In this document: positions 32,089 through 43,384 of the stretch, piece after piece | Position numbering within the stretch: position 1 is the first letter of the stretch | Layout of the letters: the number at the start of each line of letters is the position of its first letter | From: Oscillibacter hominis | GTDB lineage: Bacteria > Bacillota > Clostridia > Oscillospirales > Oscillospiraceae | Assembly: GCF_014334055.1 (NCBI RefSeq) | Contig: NZ_CP060490.1 | Span: forward strand, 1,178,001 to 1,242,000 | DNA length: 64,000 bases | Reading direction: 5' to 3' | The notes under the pieces: generated by a model | What the model saw: only the letters and a program-made list of their open reading frames with translations | What the model was told of the DNA's origin: nothing | The model's database searches: none | Translations under genes and position numbers: made by a program

Positions 32089-32793
32089 ATGCAGCGCAGA
32101 TTGGAGCTTCAGCCCAGGCTTCAGGCCATCGCAGATTGGGTGCGTCCCGGCGCAAGGATCGCTGATGTTGGCACGGATCACGGCTATCTGCCGGTTTGGC
32201 TCTTGCAAACCGGTGTCGTGGAATATGCCATTGCCAGCGATATCAATGAGTCCCCTCTGGAGCACGCCCGCCGCACATCCCGGGAGTACGGCCAGCAGAT
32301 GGAGTTTCGCCTGTGCAACGGTCTGGACGGGATTTCTCCCCAGGAGGCGGACACCGTGGTCATCGCCGGGATGGGCGGGGAAAACATCGCCTCCATCCTG
32401 GAGCGGGCACCCTGGACCAGGGAGGGACATATGCTGCTGCTCCAGCCCATGTCCAAGCCGGAATACCTGCGAGGCTTCCTGGCCGGCCACGGCTACCGGG
32501 TGACCCGGGAGCGGCTGGTGCGGGATAAAGGTGTTTTGTACCCCATCCTGGAAGCCAAAGGCGGCAGCATGGCGACGCCTTCTCCCGGCAGGCTCCACGG
32601 TGGGATCGCCCTTGCGTCGGACCCGCTGGAAGGGGAGTACCTGAGCAGCTTAATTGGGAAGCTCAGCCGTGCGGCACAGGGTCTCCGGCAGGCAAAAGAC
32701 GGCCGGGAGAGGGCTGTTGAACTGGATGGGATTGTCCAGGAGCTTGAGAAGATGAGAAAGGAGTGGGAGAATGCCAACTGTTCGGCAGATTGA
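32089..32793 (+). CDS. trmK: tRNA (adenine(22)-N1)-methyltransferase
   Basis: 234 residues: a Rossmann methyltransferase with SAM motif IADVGTDHGYLPVWLLQ, IASDINESPLEHARRTSREYG, and VIAGMGGENIASILERAPW, followed by a helical C-terminal part. It methylates A22 of tRNAs. In Bacillota trmK is regularly followed by the NIF3-like gene, as here (23-nt overlap). RBS GAAGGAGGGATGAG. Confidence 0.93.
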   Translation: MQRRLELQPRLQAIADWVRPGARIADVGTDHGYLPVWLLQTGVVEYAIASDINESPLEHARRTSREYGQQMEFRLCNGLDGISPQEADTVVIAGMGGENIASILERAPWTREGHMLLLQPMSKPEYLRGFLAGHGYRVTRERLVRDKGVLYPILEAKGGSMATPSPGRLHGGIALASDPLEGEYLSSLIGKLSRAAQGLRQAKDGRERAVELDGIVQELEKMRKEWENANCSAD

Positions 32794-33550
32794 AACAAAG
32801 CTGTTTGAATTTGCACCGCTGGACTTGAAAATGGACTGGGACAATGCGGGGCTTCTGGTAGGCGATCCGGACCAGCCGGTGGAAAAGGTTCTGGTGGCCC
32901 TTGACATTACCCGGGAAGTGGCAAGGGAAGCGTCGCAGACCGGCGCCCAGCTCATTGTGGCCCATCATCCGCTCATCAACTGCAAATGGCTGCCAGTGCA
33001 GACGGTGCGCAGCGACACGCCTCAGGGCGGATTGCTGATCGCGCTGCTCAGAGGCGGTATTTCCGCCATCTGTATGCATACCAATCTGGATGCGGCGGCA
33101 GGCGGCGTCAATGACGCGCTGGCGGCCGCACTGCGGGTGAATGACCCTGGGCCGTTGACCCAGAAGGGCATTGGGCGCGTGGGCACGCTGAGCAGGCCTG
33201 TGCCCCTTGAACAGTTTGTGGCAGAGGTTTCCCAAAGCCTTCACTGCAACGGCCTGCGCTATGCGGACGGCGGAAGGATCGTCCACCGTGTGGCGGTGGG
33301 CGGCGGAGCCTGCGGCGATTTTGTGGATCAGGCCGTGGCGGCCGGCTGCGACACCTTCGTCACCTCCGATCTCGGTTATCATGAATTTTTGGATGCCAGA
33401 CCAAAGGGCATCAATTTGATTGACGCTGGACATTTTCCCACGGAGCATGTGGTCTGCCCGGTGATCATCAATACTTTAAAACAGGCGTTCCCGGAACTGG
33501 AGATCGCCTTGTCCGCTTCCCATCGGGAAGTGATTCAGTACTATGTATAA
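32771..33550 (+). CDS. NIF3-like dinuclear metal-centre protein (YqfO family)
   Basis: 259 residues: ENAGLLVGDP-like WDNAGLLVGDPDQPVEKVLVALD, metal ligands in IVAHHPLI and MHTNLDAA, and the second cluster in DAGHFPTEHVVCPV. It is the short form without the inserted PII-like domain. Members form hexameric toroids with two metals; one has been reported as a GTP cyclohydrolase-like protein, but the role is generally unknown. Coupled to trmK. Confidence 0.92.
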   Translation: MPTVRQIETKLFEFAPLDLKMDWDNAGLLVGDPDQPVEKVLVALDITREVAREASQTGAQLIVAHHPLINCKWLPVQTVRSDTPQGGLLIALLRGGISAICMHTNLDAAAGGVNDALAAALRVNDPGPLTQKGIGRVGTLSRPVPLEQFVAEVSQSLHCNGLRYADGGRIVHRVAVGGGACGDFVDQAVAAGCDTFVTSDLGYHEFLDARPKGINLIDAGHFPTEHVVCPVIINTLKQAFPELEIALSASHREVIQYYV

Positions 33551-33564
33551 GGAGAGGTTTACTT

Positions 33565-34299
33565 ATGTCCGGACATTCGAAATGGCACAATATCCAAAAG
33601 ACCAAGGGAGCGGCGGACGCCAAGCGCTCCCAGGCCTTTACCAAGATCGCCCGTGAACTCATCGTTGCGGTGAAGGAGGGCGGCAGCGGCGACCCCAACA
33701 ACAACTCCCGGCTGGCCACCGTCATTGCCAAGGCCAAGGCAGTGAACATGCCCAATGACAACATTAAGCGCACCATTGACAAGGCGCTGGGCGCCGGCAA
33801 TACGGACAACTACGAAAACGTGACCTATGAGGGCTACGGCCCCAACGGCGTGGCCGTGATCGTGGAGGCGCTGACCGACAACCGCCAGCGCACGGCTCCG
33901 GAGGTCCGCCACTACTTTGATAAGTTCGGCGGCAACCTGGGCGCTGTGGGCTGCGTCTCCTGGTCCTTTGACCGCAAGGGCGTCATTGTCATCGACAACT
34001 CCGAAGGGGAGTTGGACGAGGACACCGTGATGATGGACGCCCTGGAGGCCGGCGCCGCTGACTTTGAAGCGGACGGCGAGGCCCTGGAGATCACCACCGA
34101 TCCCGACGCCTTCAACGACGTGGTCAAGGCGCTGGAAGCCAAGGGCTACAGCTTTGTCAACGCGGACATCGAGATGGTGCCCCAGAACTACGTGACCCTT
34201 GAGAGCGAGGATGATGTGAAAAACATGGAAAAGCTCATCGACTTCCTGGAGGAGAACGACGACGTGCAGAACGTCTGGCACAACTGGCAGCAGGACTGA
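33565..34299 (+). CDS. YebC/PmpR-family protein (TACO1-like)
   Basis: 244 residues beginning MSGHSKWHNIQKTKGAADAKR, with NMPNDNIKRTIDKALG and YEGYGPNGVAVIVEALTDN, and an acidic C-terminus. Family members were described as transcription regulators and more recently as ribosome-associated factors that relieve stalling. RBS AAGGAGAGG. Followed by a strong terminator. Confidence 0.95.
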   Translation: MSGHSKWHNIQKTKGAADAKRSQAFTKIARELIVAVKEGGSGDPNNNSRLATVIAKAKAVNMPNDNIKRTIDKALGAGNTDNYENVTYEGYGPNGVAVIVEALTDNRQRTAPEVRHYFDKFGGNLGAVGCVSWSFDRKGVIVIDNSEGELDEDTVMMDALEAGAADFEADGEALEITTDPDAFNDVVKALEAKGYSFVNADIEMVPQNYVTLESEDDVKNMEKLIDFLEENDDVQNVWHNWQQD

Positions 34300-34302
34300 T
34301 AC

Positions 34303-34339
34303 AAAAGCGGGACCGGATCGGGGATCCGGTCCCGCTTTT
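34303..34339 (+). terminator. Terminator after the yebC-type gene
   Basis: 17-bp stem AAAAGCGGGACCGGATC / GATCCGGTCCCGCTTTT with a 3-nt loop. T run of four. Confidence 0.88.
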
Positions 34340-34349
34340 CCATACGTAA

Positions 34350-34380
34350 GAGGCCGCCGGCGTATTACGCCAGCGGCCTC
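34350..34380 (-). terminator. Hairpin at the 3' end of rnpB
   Basis: GAGGCCGC (34350-34357) and GCGGCCTC (34373-34380) flank an inner near-palindrome (GGCGTATTACGCC). It lies just beyond the RNase P RNA 3' end on the minus strand; the T tail is weak (CTTACG). Confidence 0.55.
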
Positions 34381-34389
34381 GTGTACAGA

Positions 34390-34741
34390 ACGAGTGAGAC
34401 TATAAGCCGGGTTCTGTATCTGACAGTCATCTATCTTGCCGCGTTGTTGCCAACACGGTCCAGCCACCCCGGGAGCGGTCGGGCAAACCATAGCTCCCAT
34501 ACCGGTGTTGCTCCGAATAGAGTTTACAGCGATGGGCACTCTCGAGCCATCGGGTGAGCTCTTACCTCACCTTTCCATCCTTACCAAAGCGGTTTGACCC
34601 GGTTTGGCGGTTTATTTCTGTTGCACTTTTCCTGAAGTCGCCTTCGGCGGGCGTTACCCGTTATTCTTGCCCTGTGGAGCCCGGACTTTCCTCATAAGCG
34701 GCCTTTCGGCACAGCTTACGCGACTGCCTGTCTTACTCGTA
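34390..34741 (-). ncRNA. rnpB: RNase P RNA, bacterial type A-like
   Basis: On the minus strand the conserved CR-I sequence GAGGAAAGTCCGGGCTCC lies near the 5' end and ACAGAACCCGGCTTAT near the 3' end; these form the P4 core. Also visible: AGGGTAA-like GGGTAACGCCCG, the GGTAAGAGCTCACC hairpin and a CAACAACGCGGCAAG-type segment. Length about 350 nt. It is the ribozyme that removes tRNA 5' leaders. Ends are set from the core and promoter and are approximate within about 10 nt. Confidence 0.95.
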
Positions 34742-34747
34742 TAGTTT

Positions 34748-34776
34748 ATTGTATCGAATCCGGCGGAAAAAGTCAA
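34748..34776 (-). promoter_or_regulatory. Promoter of rnpB
   Basis: Minus strand: TTGACT (34776-34771), 17 bp, TACAAT (34753-34748). The predicted start near 34741 matches the RNA 5' end. Confidence 0.85.
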
Positions 34777-34807
34777 TGAAAAAGCTGCTCATACAGGCAG
34801 CTTTTCG

Positions 34808-34836
34808 TTGCGAAATGCTGGAGGGGATGGTATAAT
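34808..34836 (+). promoter_or_regulatory. Promoter of murD
   Basis: TTGCGA (34808-34813), 17 bp, TATAAT (34831-34836), divergent from the rnpB promoter. A small hairpin AAAAGCTG / CAGCTTTT lies between them (34780-34805). Confidence 0.78.
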
Positions 34837-34887
34837 TTTTAAGTTAAAATTTGCAGGGCGGCAGCCCCGCTTTTTGGAGGCAATCGT

Positions 34888-36270
34888 ATGAATCTTCAGG
34901 AATATCTCCACTCCATTCAGGATAAAACCGTAGCAGTGATTGGCATCGGCGTCAGCAACACTCCGCTTTTGGAGCTGCTGGCCAAGTCCGGCATTTCTGT
35001 GACCGCCTGCGATAAAAAAGATCGGGAGGCCTTGGGAGAAACGGCTGACCGCCTGGAATCCATGGGCGTCCAGCTTAAACTGGGCCCCAGATACCTCAGA
35101 GGCCTCCGCCAGGACATCATCTTCCGTACGCCCGGCCTGCGCCCCGATGTCCCGGAGCTGTTGGAGGCAAGGGAGCGGGGCAGCGTCATCACATCGGAGA
35201 TGGAGGTCTTCTTTGAAGTCTGCCCCTGCCCCATCCTTGCCGTTTCCGGCAGCGACGGCAAAACCACCACCACCACGGTGATCTCCGAATTTTTGAAAAA
35301 AGAGGGGAAGCGGGTCTATGTGGGCGGGAACATCGGGCACCCGCTCCTGGCGGAAGCAGACCAGATGCGCCCGGACGACGTGGCGGTCCTGGAGCTCTCC
35401 TCCTTCCAGCTGATGACCATGAAGCGCAGCCCCCATGTGGCAGTGCTGACCAATCTGGCTCCCAACCACCTGGACGTACACAAGGATATGGCGGAGTATG
35501 TGGCGGCCAAGGAAAACCTCTTCCTCCACCAGTCCGACGACGATCTGGCCGTCTTCAACCGGGACAACAAGATCACCTACGAGCTCTCCAAGGAGGCAAG
35601 GGGGCGTGTGCGGCTCTTTTCACGCACCTGTGAGTTGGAGGAGGGCGTCTTCCTGCGAGATGACGCTATCATCTGCCGCTCCGGCGGAGTAGAGCGTGAA
35701 GTGCTGAAAACAGAGGATATTTTTCTGCCGGGCGTGCATAATATCGAAAACTATATGGCCGCCATCGCGGCGGTGGACGGCCTGGTCTCCGACGAAACCA
35801 TCCGGGAGGTTGCAAGGACCTTCCAGGGTGTGGAGCACCGCATCGAGCTGGTGCGCACCCTCCGGGGTGTCCGCTACTACAACGATTCCATTGCCAGCAG
35901 CCCCTCCCGCACCATCGCGGGGCTCCGCTCCTTTCCGGAAAAGGTCATCCTGATTGCCGGAGGCTATGATAAACACATCCCCTTTGGGGTGTTGGGGCCT
36001 GAAATCGTGGAGCATGTCAAGCTGCTGATCCTCTGCGGCGCTACGGCCGATCAAATCCGCGCCGCCGTGGTGGGCGCCCCGAATTATCGGCAGGGCTGCC
36101 CGGAGATGGTGGAGGTCCACACCCTTCAGGAAGCAGTGGAGACTGCGTCCAATCGTGCGGTTTCCGGGGATGTGGTGACGCTTTCACCGGCCTGCGCGGC
36201 CTTTGACCAGTTCCCCAATTTCATGGTGCGGGGAACCGTGTTCAAATCCATTGTCAATGATTTGAAATAA
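34888..36270 (+). CDS. murD: UDP-N-acetylmuramoyl-L-alanine:D-glutamate ligase
   Basis: 460 residues: N-terminal Rossmann domain (IGIGVSNTPLLELL), ATP loop VSGSDGKTTTT (119-129, Ser replacing the usual Thr), GGNIGHPL, LELSSFQLM, NLAPNHLDVH, and the C-terminal YNDSIASSPSRTIAGL with IAGGYDKHIPF. It adds D-glutamate to UDP-MurNAc-L-Ala in peptidoglycan synthesis. It stands outside a dcw cluster here. RBS TTTGGAGG. Confidence 0.95.
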   Translation: MNLQEYLHSIQDKTVAVIGIGVSNTPLLELLAKSGISVTACDKKDREALGETADRLESMGVQLKLGPRYLRGLRQDIIFRTPGLRPDVPELLEARERGSVITSEMEVFFEVCPCPILAVSGSDGKTTTTTVISEFLKKEGKRVYVGGNIGHPLLAEADQMRPDDVAVLELSSFQLMTMKRSPHVAVLTNLAPNHLDVHKDMAEYVAAKENLFLHQSDDDLAVFNRDNKITYELSKEARGRVRLFSRTCELEEGVFLRDDAIICRSGGVEREVLKTEDIFLPGVHNIENYMAAIAAVDGLVSDETIREVARTFQGVEHRIELVRTLRGVRYYNDSIASSPSRTIAGLRSFPEKVILIAGGYDKHIPFGVLGPEIVEHVKLLILCGATADQIRAAVVGAPNYRQGCPEMVEVHTLQEAVETASNRAVSGDVVTLSPACAAFDQFPNFMVRGTVFKSIVNDLK

Positions 36271-36294
36271 GGAAAAGCTGTCTTTGCATAGGCT
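36265..36294 (+). promoter_or_regulatory. Candidate sigma-E promoter for yunB
   Basis: AAATAAG (36265-36271), 15 bp, CATAGGCT (36287-36294), similar to the sigma-E pattern (ATA core at -35, CATA start at -10). It overlaps the murD stop. Confidence 0.4.
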
Positions 36295-36314
36295 TTCATG
36301 ATGAGGTGAGGCCA

Positions 36315-39001
<2,687 letters not shown>

Positions 39002-39004
39002 ACA

Positions 39005-39040
39005 AAAAGGGGTATCACTGTGAAGTGATACCCCTTTTCA
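39005..39040. terminator. Bidirectional terminator between ligA and the DUF4129-like gene
   Basis: AAAAGGGGTATCAC / GTGATACCCCTTTT, perfect 14-bp stem. A similar stem (AAGGGGTA-CAC / GTGATACCCCTT) recurs at 42743-42776. Confidence 0.88.
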
Positions 39041-39052
39041 CACATTAATCAA

Positions 39053-40390
39053 TCAAGTCGAAATGGACTGCGAGTCATCTTTTTCAATGCTTTTCAACTC
39101 CCTCATCCGCACTTGAAAACTTTTGAAGGCCTGATGAAGGACCGCCGCCCCTATGCGGCGCCGGATCAGCCGCGCCTGGGGAACAAGCTGCGGCGCACTG
39201 CGGCCGAACAGCGATTCATCCACTGCTGGAATCAGCTCCTCCAATGCTGCGGACAGCTCCGGGTCGGCTCCGCGCTGCAGCCGGAGAAGGAAGTCCCTTG
39301 GCGTTTCTCCGGGTTTCTTCCGCCAAGGGCCTGAGCGGCATCGCCGGACCAGGCAATAGTACACCCCAGCCGGCATGTCCCGCATCCGCCACAGGAGAAG
39401 CCGCAGGTGTATCCAGCGGCGCCAGGAAGTTAATAGCCGCTTCAGCCCTGCTAAAAGGGAGACACGCCGGCGCAGCGGAGCTGCGGGCATGGCCCGTGCC
39501 GCCTTTCCTCCAATCCGCAGCTTTCCCAACTGGCGCAGCAACCAGACAAGCAGGACCAGCCCCAGCGCGGCGCAGAGAACCGCCAAGACGATCAGCACTG
39601 CCGGATTCGCCTCCGCGCTCTCCTGCGCCGCCTCGGGAAGGGAGGCGGTTCCGGGCTCCAGCGGCAGTATGCCTTCCTCGCCCATTGGCATCAGGGAGCA
39701 CAGGAAGAGCAGAATCTTCCATATCAGATTCCCTATGAGCTTAACGCCGGCAACGGCAGCGCTCCACAGTGCCACCAATCCCTGGCCCGCCGGAGCGGCT
39801 GCAAAGCTGACCAGCAGCCAAACCAGGGCAAAGATCACCAGAAACATGAGCGCTACCATTCCCCATCCCCGCGCTCCCATCTGGCTGCCGGTCCGGTGGG
39901 AGATGATGCCCAAAATGGCCGCGGCGCATCCGGCGGCAATGGGAATGCCCCAGAGGGGGGAGGCCCCGGTGAGCGAGAGGTAGCCGGTGAACAGCACCAA
40001 CAATATCAGGCTGAGGTCCAGGCACAGGATCAGATGGGACAGCTTCGGCGGCTCCATGGCCAGCTGGGCGCCAAGTATCGTCAGCCAGAGGCAGATGATC
40101 CCCACAAAAAGCAGCGACACCCATCCGGTTTCGCTGCCTGAAAGCAGGACGGAGAGGAACAGGGCAGTTCCCATGCCTCCATTGAGGAGCGCATAGGAGC
40201 GCATGGTGTGCTCTTGGTGTAAAAAGGCTCGATCCAGTCCGTAGAGCCCCAGAGCATAGAGCATGAGAACTTGGGGGTAGTAGGGGCTCGGAGCCCGCTG
40301 CCCCAGCGTCATCAGGTAGTAAAGGGTGCAGAAGATGCAGGCGGCGGAAAACAGCGTGGCCAAAGCGGGGAGGGGATTCTTTTCACGCAT
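39053..40390 (-). CDS. Multi-pass membrane protein with DUF4129-like C-terminus
   Basis: 445 residues: about seven hydrophobic segments in residues 10-235, a further one near 265-290, then a basic cytoplasmic region and a C-terminal helical part (GETPRDFLLRLQRGADPELSAALEELIPAVDESLFGR) like the DUF4129 tail of transglutaminase-like proteins. No transglutaminase Cys-His-Asp triad is seen. Third gene of a MoxR-DUF58-membrane protein operon; overlaps the DUF58 gene by 8 nt. Function unknown; an envelope role is inferred from operon type. Confidence 0.7.
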   Translation of the reverse strand: MREKNPLPALATLFSAACIFCTLYYLMTLGQRAPSPYYPQVLMLYALGLYGLDRAFLHQEHTMRSYALLNGGMGTALFLSVLLSGSETGWVSLLFVGIICLWLTILGAQLAMEPPKLSHLILCLDLSLILLVLFTGYLSLTGASPLWGIPIAAGCAAAILGIISHRTGSQMGARGWGMVALMFLVIFALVWLLVSFAAAPAGQGLVALWSAAVAGVKLIGNLIWKILLFLCSLMPMGEEGILPLEPGTASLPEAAQESAEANPAVLIVLAVLCAALGLVLLVWLLRQLGKLRIGGKAARAMPAAPLRRRVSLLAGLKRLLTSWRRWIHLRLLLWRMRDMPAGVYYCLVRRCRSGPWRKKPGETPRDFLLRLQRGADPELSAALEELIPAVDESLFGRSAPQLVPQARLIRRRIGAAVLHQAFKSFQVRMRELKSIEKDDSQSIST

Positions 40391-41660
40391 GGTTCCGACC
40401 CTCCTTTAAGCCGCAAAGGCACACCGTCTCAAATTCTCCGTAAGGCTCCGGCTCACAGTAGGTGAGCAGAGACATACAGGTGTGGTCCAACCGCCGCAGC
40501 AGCGGCCGGCCGGTCAGCGAGGCGATGTCATAGGAGATGTAATAGAACCGGCCCACGCTTCCCGCGGCCTCATACAGCACATCCGTGTCAAAGTCGGGAG
40601 GCTGCGAAAGGATGTTTCCGGAGTCCGCGTCCCGCTTTGGCTCCATAGGCTGGTAAGCGGCCAGAGCACACAGCAGCTCCTCAATGCTGGAGGAGGCAGG
40701 AAAGAGATTGACCGGCTCGCAGCCCGCTCCGCGGCAGAGGCTGAGCCCGCAGGGGACCTGCCGCTCCGAAAGCAATACAAGCTCGGAGGCGAGAATGCTA
40801 AGGGCATCCTCCATCTCCTCCGGATGCGGAGCACTGCCGCTGAAGCTCTCCCCGTCAAACAGGAAGTGGACCGTTTGAGGCAGGATTTCCTCATAGACAT
40901 TCACTGTCAGGGGAAGTCCCTGAGCCGCCAGGCGCCAGTTCATGTGCTTGAGGGAGTCGGTGGTCATGTAGTCCCGGGTGGAGCGTATGATGGTTGGATC
41001 CTCCATCACGCCCCGTGTGCCGCTCTCCGCATTCCAGAGATTGCGCAAAAAAAGGTCCGGCGCCACGTCGATAAGCCTGGGATATACCGCAAACCGCCTA
41101 TCGTTTTCGATGGACCGCTCCACCTGGGCCAAGCCGAATCCATCGCCGGTGCGCAGCCGCCAGCCCTCCACGGAATAGACGCCCCGGCAGTTTGCGCTCC
41201 AGCGGCTCTGAAAACGGAGGGTTTCATACCAGAGGAGAAAGGAAAACCGCCGCTCACCCACCAGAGTGGTGGAAGCGCCGCTGCGTTCCAGCGCAGGAGC
41301 CTCCCAGTCATCGGGAGGCCGGCTGTCCTCCGGCGTCAGACAGAGGCTTTTCGCCAGGGGAAAGAAAATCTCCAGCCAGATCACAGGCAGGAATTTCTCA
41401 TTCCGCACCTCCATCTCAAAAATAGCCGTCTCGCCCGGGAATAGGCCCCGGCTGGCGCCAGAGACAGAGACGGAGACCCTCCGCAATGAAAGAGCGGCCC
41501 ACAGCCGGGAGATTCCGGAGAGGAGGAAGACGAACATCAGTGCGGCGGCCAGCTGCCTCTGTCCAAAAAATGCCGCCAACACGCAAAAAAGCAGTTCCAG
41601 CCCCAGAGCCGGCAGGGAGACCAGGTTGCTGGAGCGGCTAAAAATCGGTTTATCCCTCAT
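40383..41660 (-). CDS. DUF58 domain protein
   Basis: 425 residues: two N-terminal membrane helices (about 15-50), then the DUF58 region with GVYSVEGWRLRTGDGFGLAQ, STRDYMTTDSLKHMNWRLAAQGLPLTVNVYE (a YxxGDxxRxINW-like box, here DSLKHMNWR), and a vWA-like fold. DUF58 proteins pair with MoxR AAA+ ATPases in membrane-linked systems of unclear role. Overlaps moxR by 11 nt. Confidence 0.88.
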   Translation of the reverse strand: MRDKPIFSRSSNLVSLPALGLELLFCVLAAFFGQRQLAAALMFVFLLSGISRLWAALSLRRVSVSVSGASRGLFPGETAIFEMEVRNEKFLPVIWLEIFFPLAKSLCLTPEDSRPPDDWEAPALERSGASTTLVGERRFSFLLWYETLRFQSRWSANCRGVYSVEGWRLRTGDGFGLAQVERSIENDRRFAVYPRLIDVAPDLFLRNLWNAESGTRGVMEDPTIIRSTRDYMTTDSLKHMNWRLAAQGLPLTVNVYEEILPQTVHFLFDGESFSGSAPHPEEMEDALSILASELVLLSERQVPCGLSLCRGAGCEPVNLFPASSSIEELLCALAAYQPMEPKRDADSGNILSQPPDFDTDVLYEAAGSVGRFYYISYDIASLTGRPLLRRLDHTCMSLLTYCEPEPYGEFETVCLCGLKEGRNHA

Positions 41661-42609
41661 GATCCAGTGTGTCCAGAGAGGGGGACGCCTCGGTTTGCGC
41701 CAAAACCTCCTCCAGGACCTTTGAGGAGGTTTTGCCGGAGAACCGGGCGCTGCTCTTTAAGATCAGGCGGTGTTCCAGCACGGGATGGGCCAAAAACTTT
41801 ACGTCGTCCGGGGTCACATAGTCCCTCCCCTCCATGGCAGCCCAGGCCTTTGCGGCCCGATAGAGGCCGCGGGTGGCGCGGGGGCTTGCCCCCATCATCA
41901 GCTGGGGATGGCTGCGGGTCCTGTCCGCAAGCGCCACGATGTAATCCGCCACGGAATCGGAGAGGTAAATGCCGGCAATCTGCCGCTGGGCTTCCACCAG
42001 CTCCGCGTCATTTGTGACGGCGCGCACCGTATCAAAGGGAATCTCGTCTCCCAGGCTGCGGAGCATTTGCCGCTCTTCCTCCGGCTGGGGATACCCCATA
42101 CTGATTCGGATCAGGAATCGGTCCATTTGTGCGGCAGGGAGGCGGAACGTACTCTCCGATTCAACAGGGTTCTGGGTGGCCAGCACCAGGAAGGGGGAGG
42201 GCAGGGAAAAGCGCTGCCCGTCAATGGAGATCTGCCGCTCTTCCATGGCCTCCAACAGGGCGGACTGTGTGCGGGGAATGGCCCTGTTGATCTCATCGGC
42301 CAAGAGCAGGTTGGTCATGATGGGGCCCTGCCGCATTTCAAAGTCACCGGTTTTCTGATTGAAAATCTGCATCCCGATGATGTCGCTGGGCAGCATGTCC
42401 GGCACAAACTGGATGCGCCCGGAACGGCAGCCCAAGGCAAGGGAGATGGACTTCACCAGCGTGGTCTTGCCCACGCCGGGAAGGTCGTCCAAAAGCACAT
42501 GGCCGTTGGCCAGCACAGCCATGATAATCAGGCGGATGCGGTCGGATTTTCCCACAATGATCTTTTCCGTCTCAGCTTGTATGTCCTGGGATAGCTTGCA
42601 AATGTCCAT
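41650..42609 (-). CDS. MoxR-family AAA+ ATPase
   Basis: 319 residues: Walker A LDDLPGVGKTTLVKS, Walker B LLLADEINRAIPRTQSALLEAMEE, sensor ATQNPVESESTFRLPAAQMDRF, and a C-terminal lid with SPRATRGLYRAAKAWAA. MoxR ATPases act as chaperone-like factors for proteins with vWA domains such as the neighbouring DUF58 protein. RBS AAGGAG, promoter TTGCCT/TAAAAT upstream. First gene of the three-gene operon. Confidence 0.93.
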   Translation of the reverse strand: MDICKLSQDIQAETEKIIVGKSDRIRLIIMAVLANGHVLLDDLPGVGKTTLVKSISLALGCRSGRIQFVPDMLPSDIIGMQIFNQKTGDFEMRQGPIMTNLLLADEINRAIPRTQSALLEAMEERQISIDGQRFSLPSPFLVLATQNPVESESTFRLPAAQMDRFLIRISMGYPQPEEERQMLRSLGDEIPFDTVRAVTNDAELVEAQRQIAGIYLSDSVADYIVALADRTRSHPQLMMGASPRATRGLYRAAKAWAAMEGRDYVTPDDVKFLAHPVLEHRLILKSSARFSGKTSSKVLEEVLAQTEASPSLDTLDHEG

Positions 42610-42660
42610 TCTGGATTCTCCTTCAGGTAGAAAATAAATAGCAAATAAATATCGTTTTTT

Positions 42661-42689
42661 ATTTTAGCCGCTTTTTTCTAAGAAGGCAA
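42661..42689 (-). promoter_or_regulatory. Promoter of the moxR operon
   Basis: Minus strand: TTGCCT (42689-42684), 17 bp, TAAAAT (42666-42661). Leader of about 45 nt. Confidence 0.65.
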
Positions 42690-42742
42690 GCTGTCCCAGA
42701 AAACCGCCGTCAGAATTGTATGGAGAAAGGCAAAACAATAGA

Positions 42743-42776
42743 AAAAGGGGTACCACAATCAAGTGATACCCCTTTG
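42743..42776 (-). terminator. Terminator of the cotJ operon
   Basis: Minus strand AAAGGGGTATCAC pairs with GTGGTACCCCTTT (one G-T pair), followed by a T run. Its stem closely resembles the terminator at 39005. Confidence 0.82.
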
Positions 42777-42787
42777 CGGCTGCTCAT

Positions 42788-43384
42788 TTACTTGTCAAAT
42801 GACGGGTTCATATAGTAGACATTCTTCTCATCCAAGCGGTCTTTCAATAGCCGCAGGCCCTCGCCGAAGCGCTGGAAGTGGACGACTTCGCGCTCACGCA
42901 GGAACTTGATGACGTCCCGGACATCGGGGTCTTCGGTGAAGCGCAGAATGTTATCATAGGTGAGGCGGGCCTTCTGCTCAGCCGCCAGGTCTTCCGTCAA
43001 GTCGGCAATGGTGTCGCCGGAGACAGAAATCGTGTCAGCACTCCAGGGGGAGCCGGACGCAGCGACGGGATAGACGCCGGCGGTGTGGTCCACAAAGTAC
43101 TGGTCAAAGCCAGCTTGTTTGATCTGATCGGCATTCAGGTTGCGGGTCAGCTGGTGCACAACCGTGCCCACCATTTCCAGGTGGCCCAGCTCTTCCGTGC
43201 CGATATCGGTCAGCAGCCCCTTCAGCTCAGGATAGGGCATGGAGTATCTCTGGCTCAGGTAACGCAGGGAGGCGCCAAGTTCCCCGTGGGGTCCACCGTA
43301 CTGCGAAATGATCAATGCAGCCAACTTGGGGTTGGTGTTCTTGATCCGAACCGGGTACTGAAGTTTTTTCTCATATAGAAACAT
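42788..43384 (-). CDS. cotJC: Spore coat protein CotJC (manganese catalase family)
   Basis: 198 residues of the ferritin-like manganese catalase family: LGASLRYLSQRYSMPYPELKGLLTDIGTEELGHLEMVGTVV carries the Glu and Glu-x-x-His metal ligands and REREVVHFQRFGEGL the second pair. CotJC lies in the inner coat of spores; catalase activity is possible. Its ATG overlaps the TGA of the cotJA-cotJB fusion (TGATG on the minus strand). Confidence 0.93.
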   Translation of the reverse strand: MFLYEKKLQYPVRIKNTNPKLAALIISQYGGPHGELGASLRYLSQRYSMPYPELKGLLTDIGTEELGHLEMVGTVVHQLTRNLNADQIKQAGFDQYFVDHTAGVYPVAASGSPWSADTISVSGDTIADLTEDLAAEQKARLTYDNILRFTEDPDVRDVIKFLREREVVHFQRFGEGLRLLKDRLDEKNVYYMNPSFDK

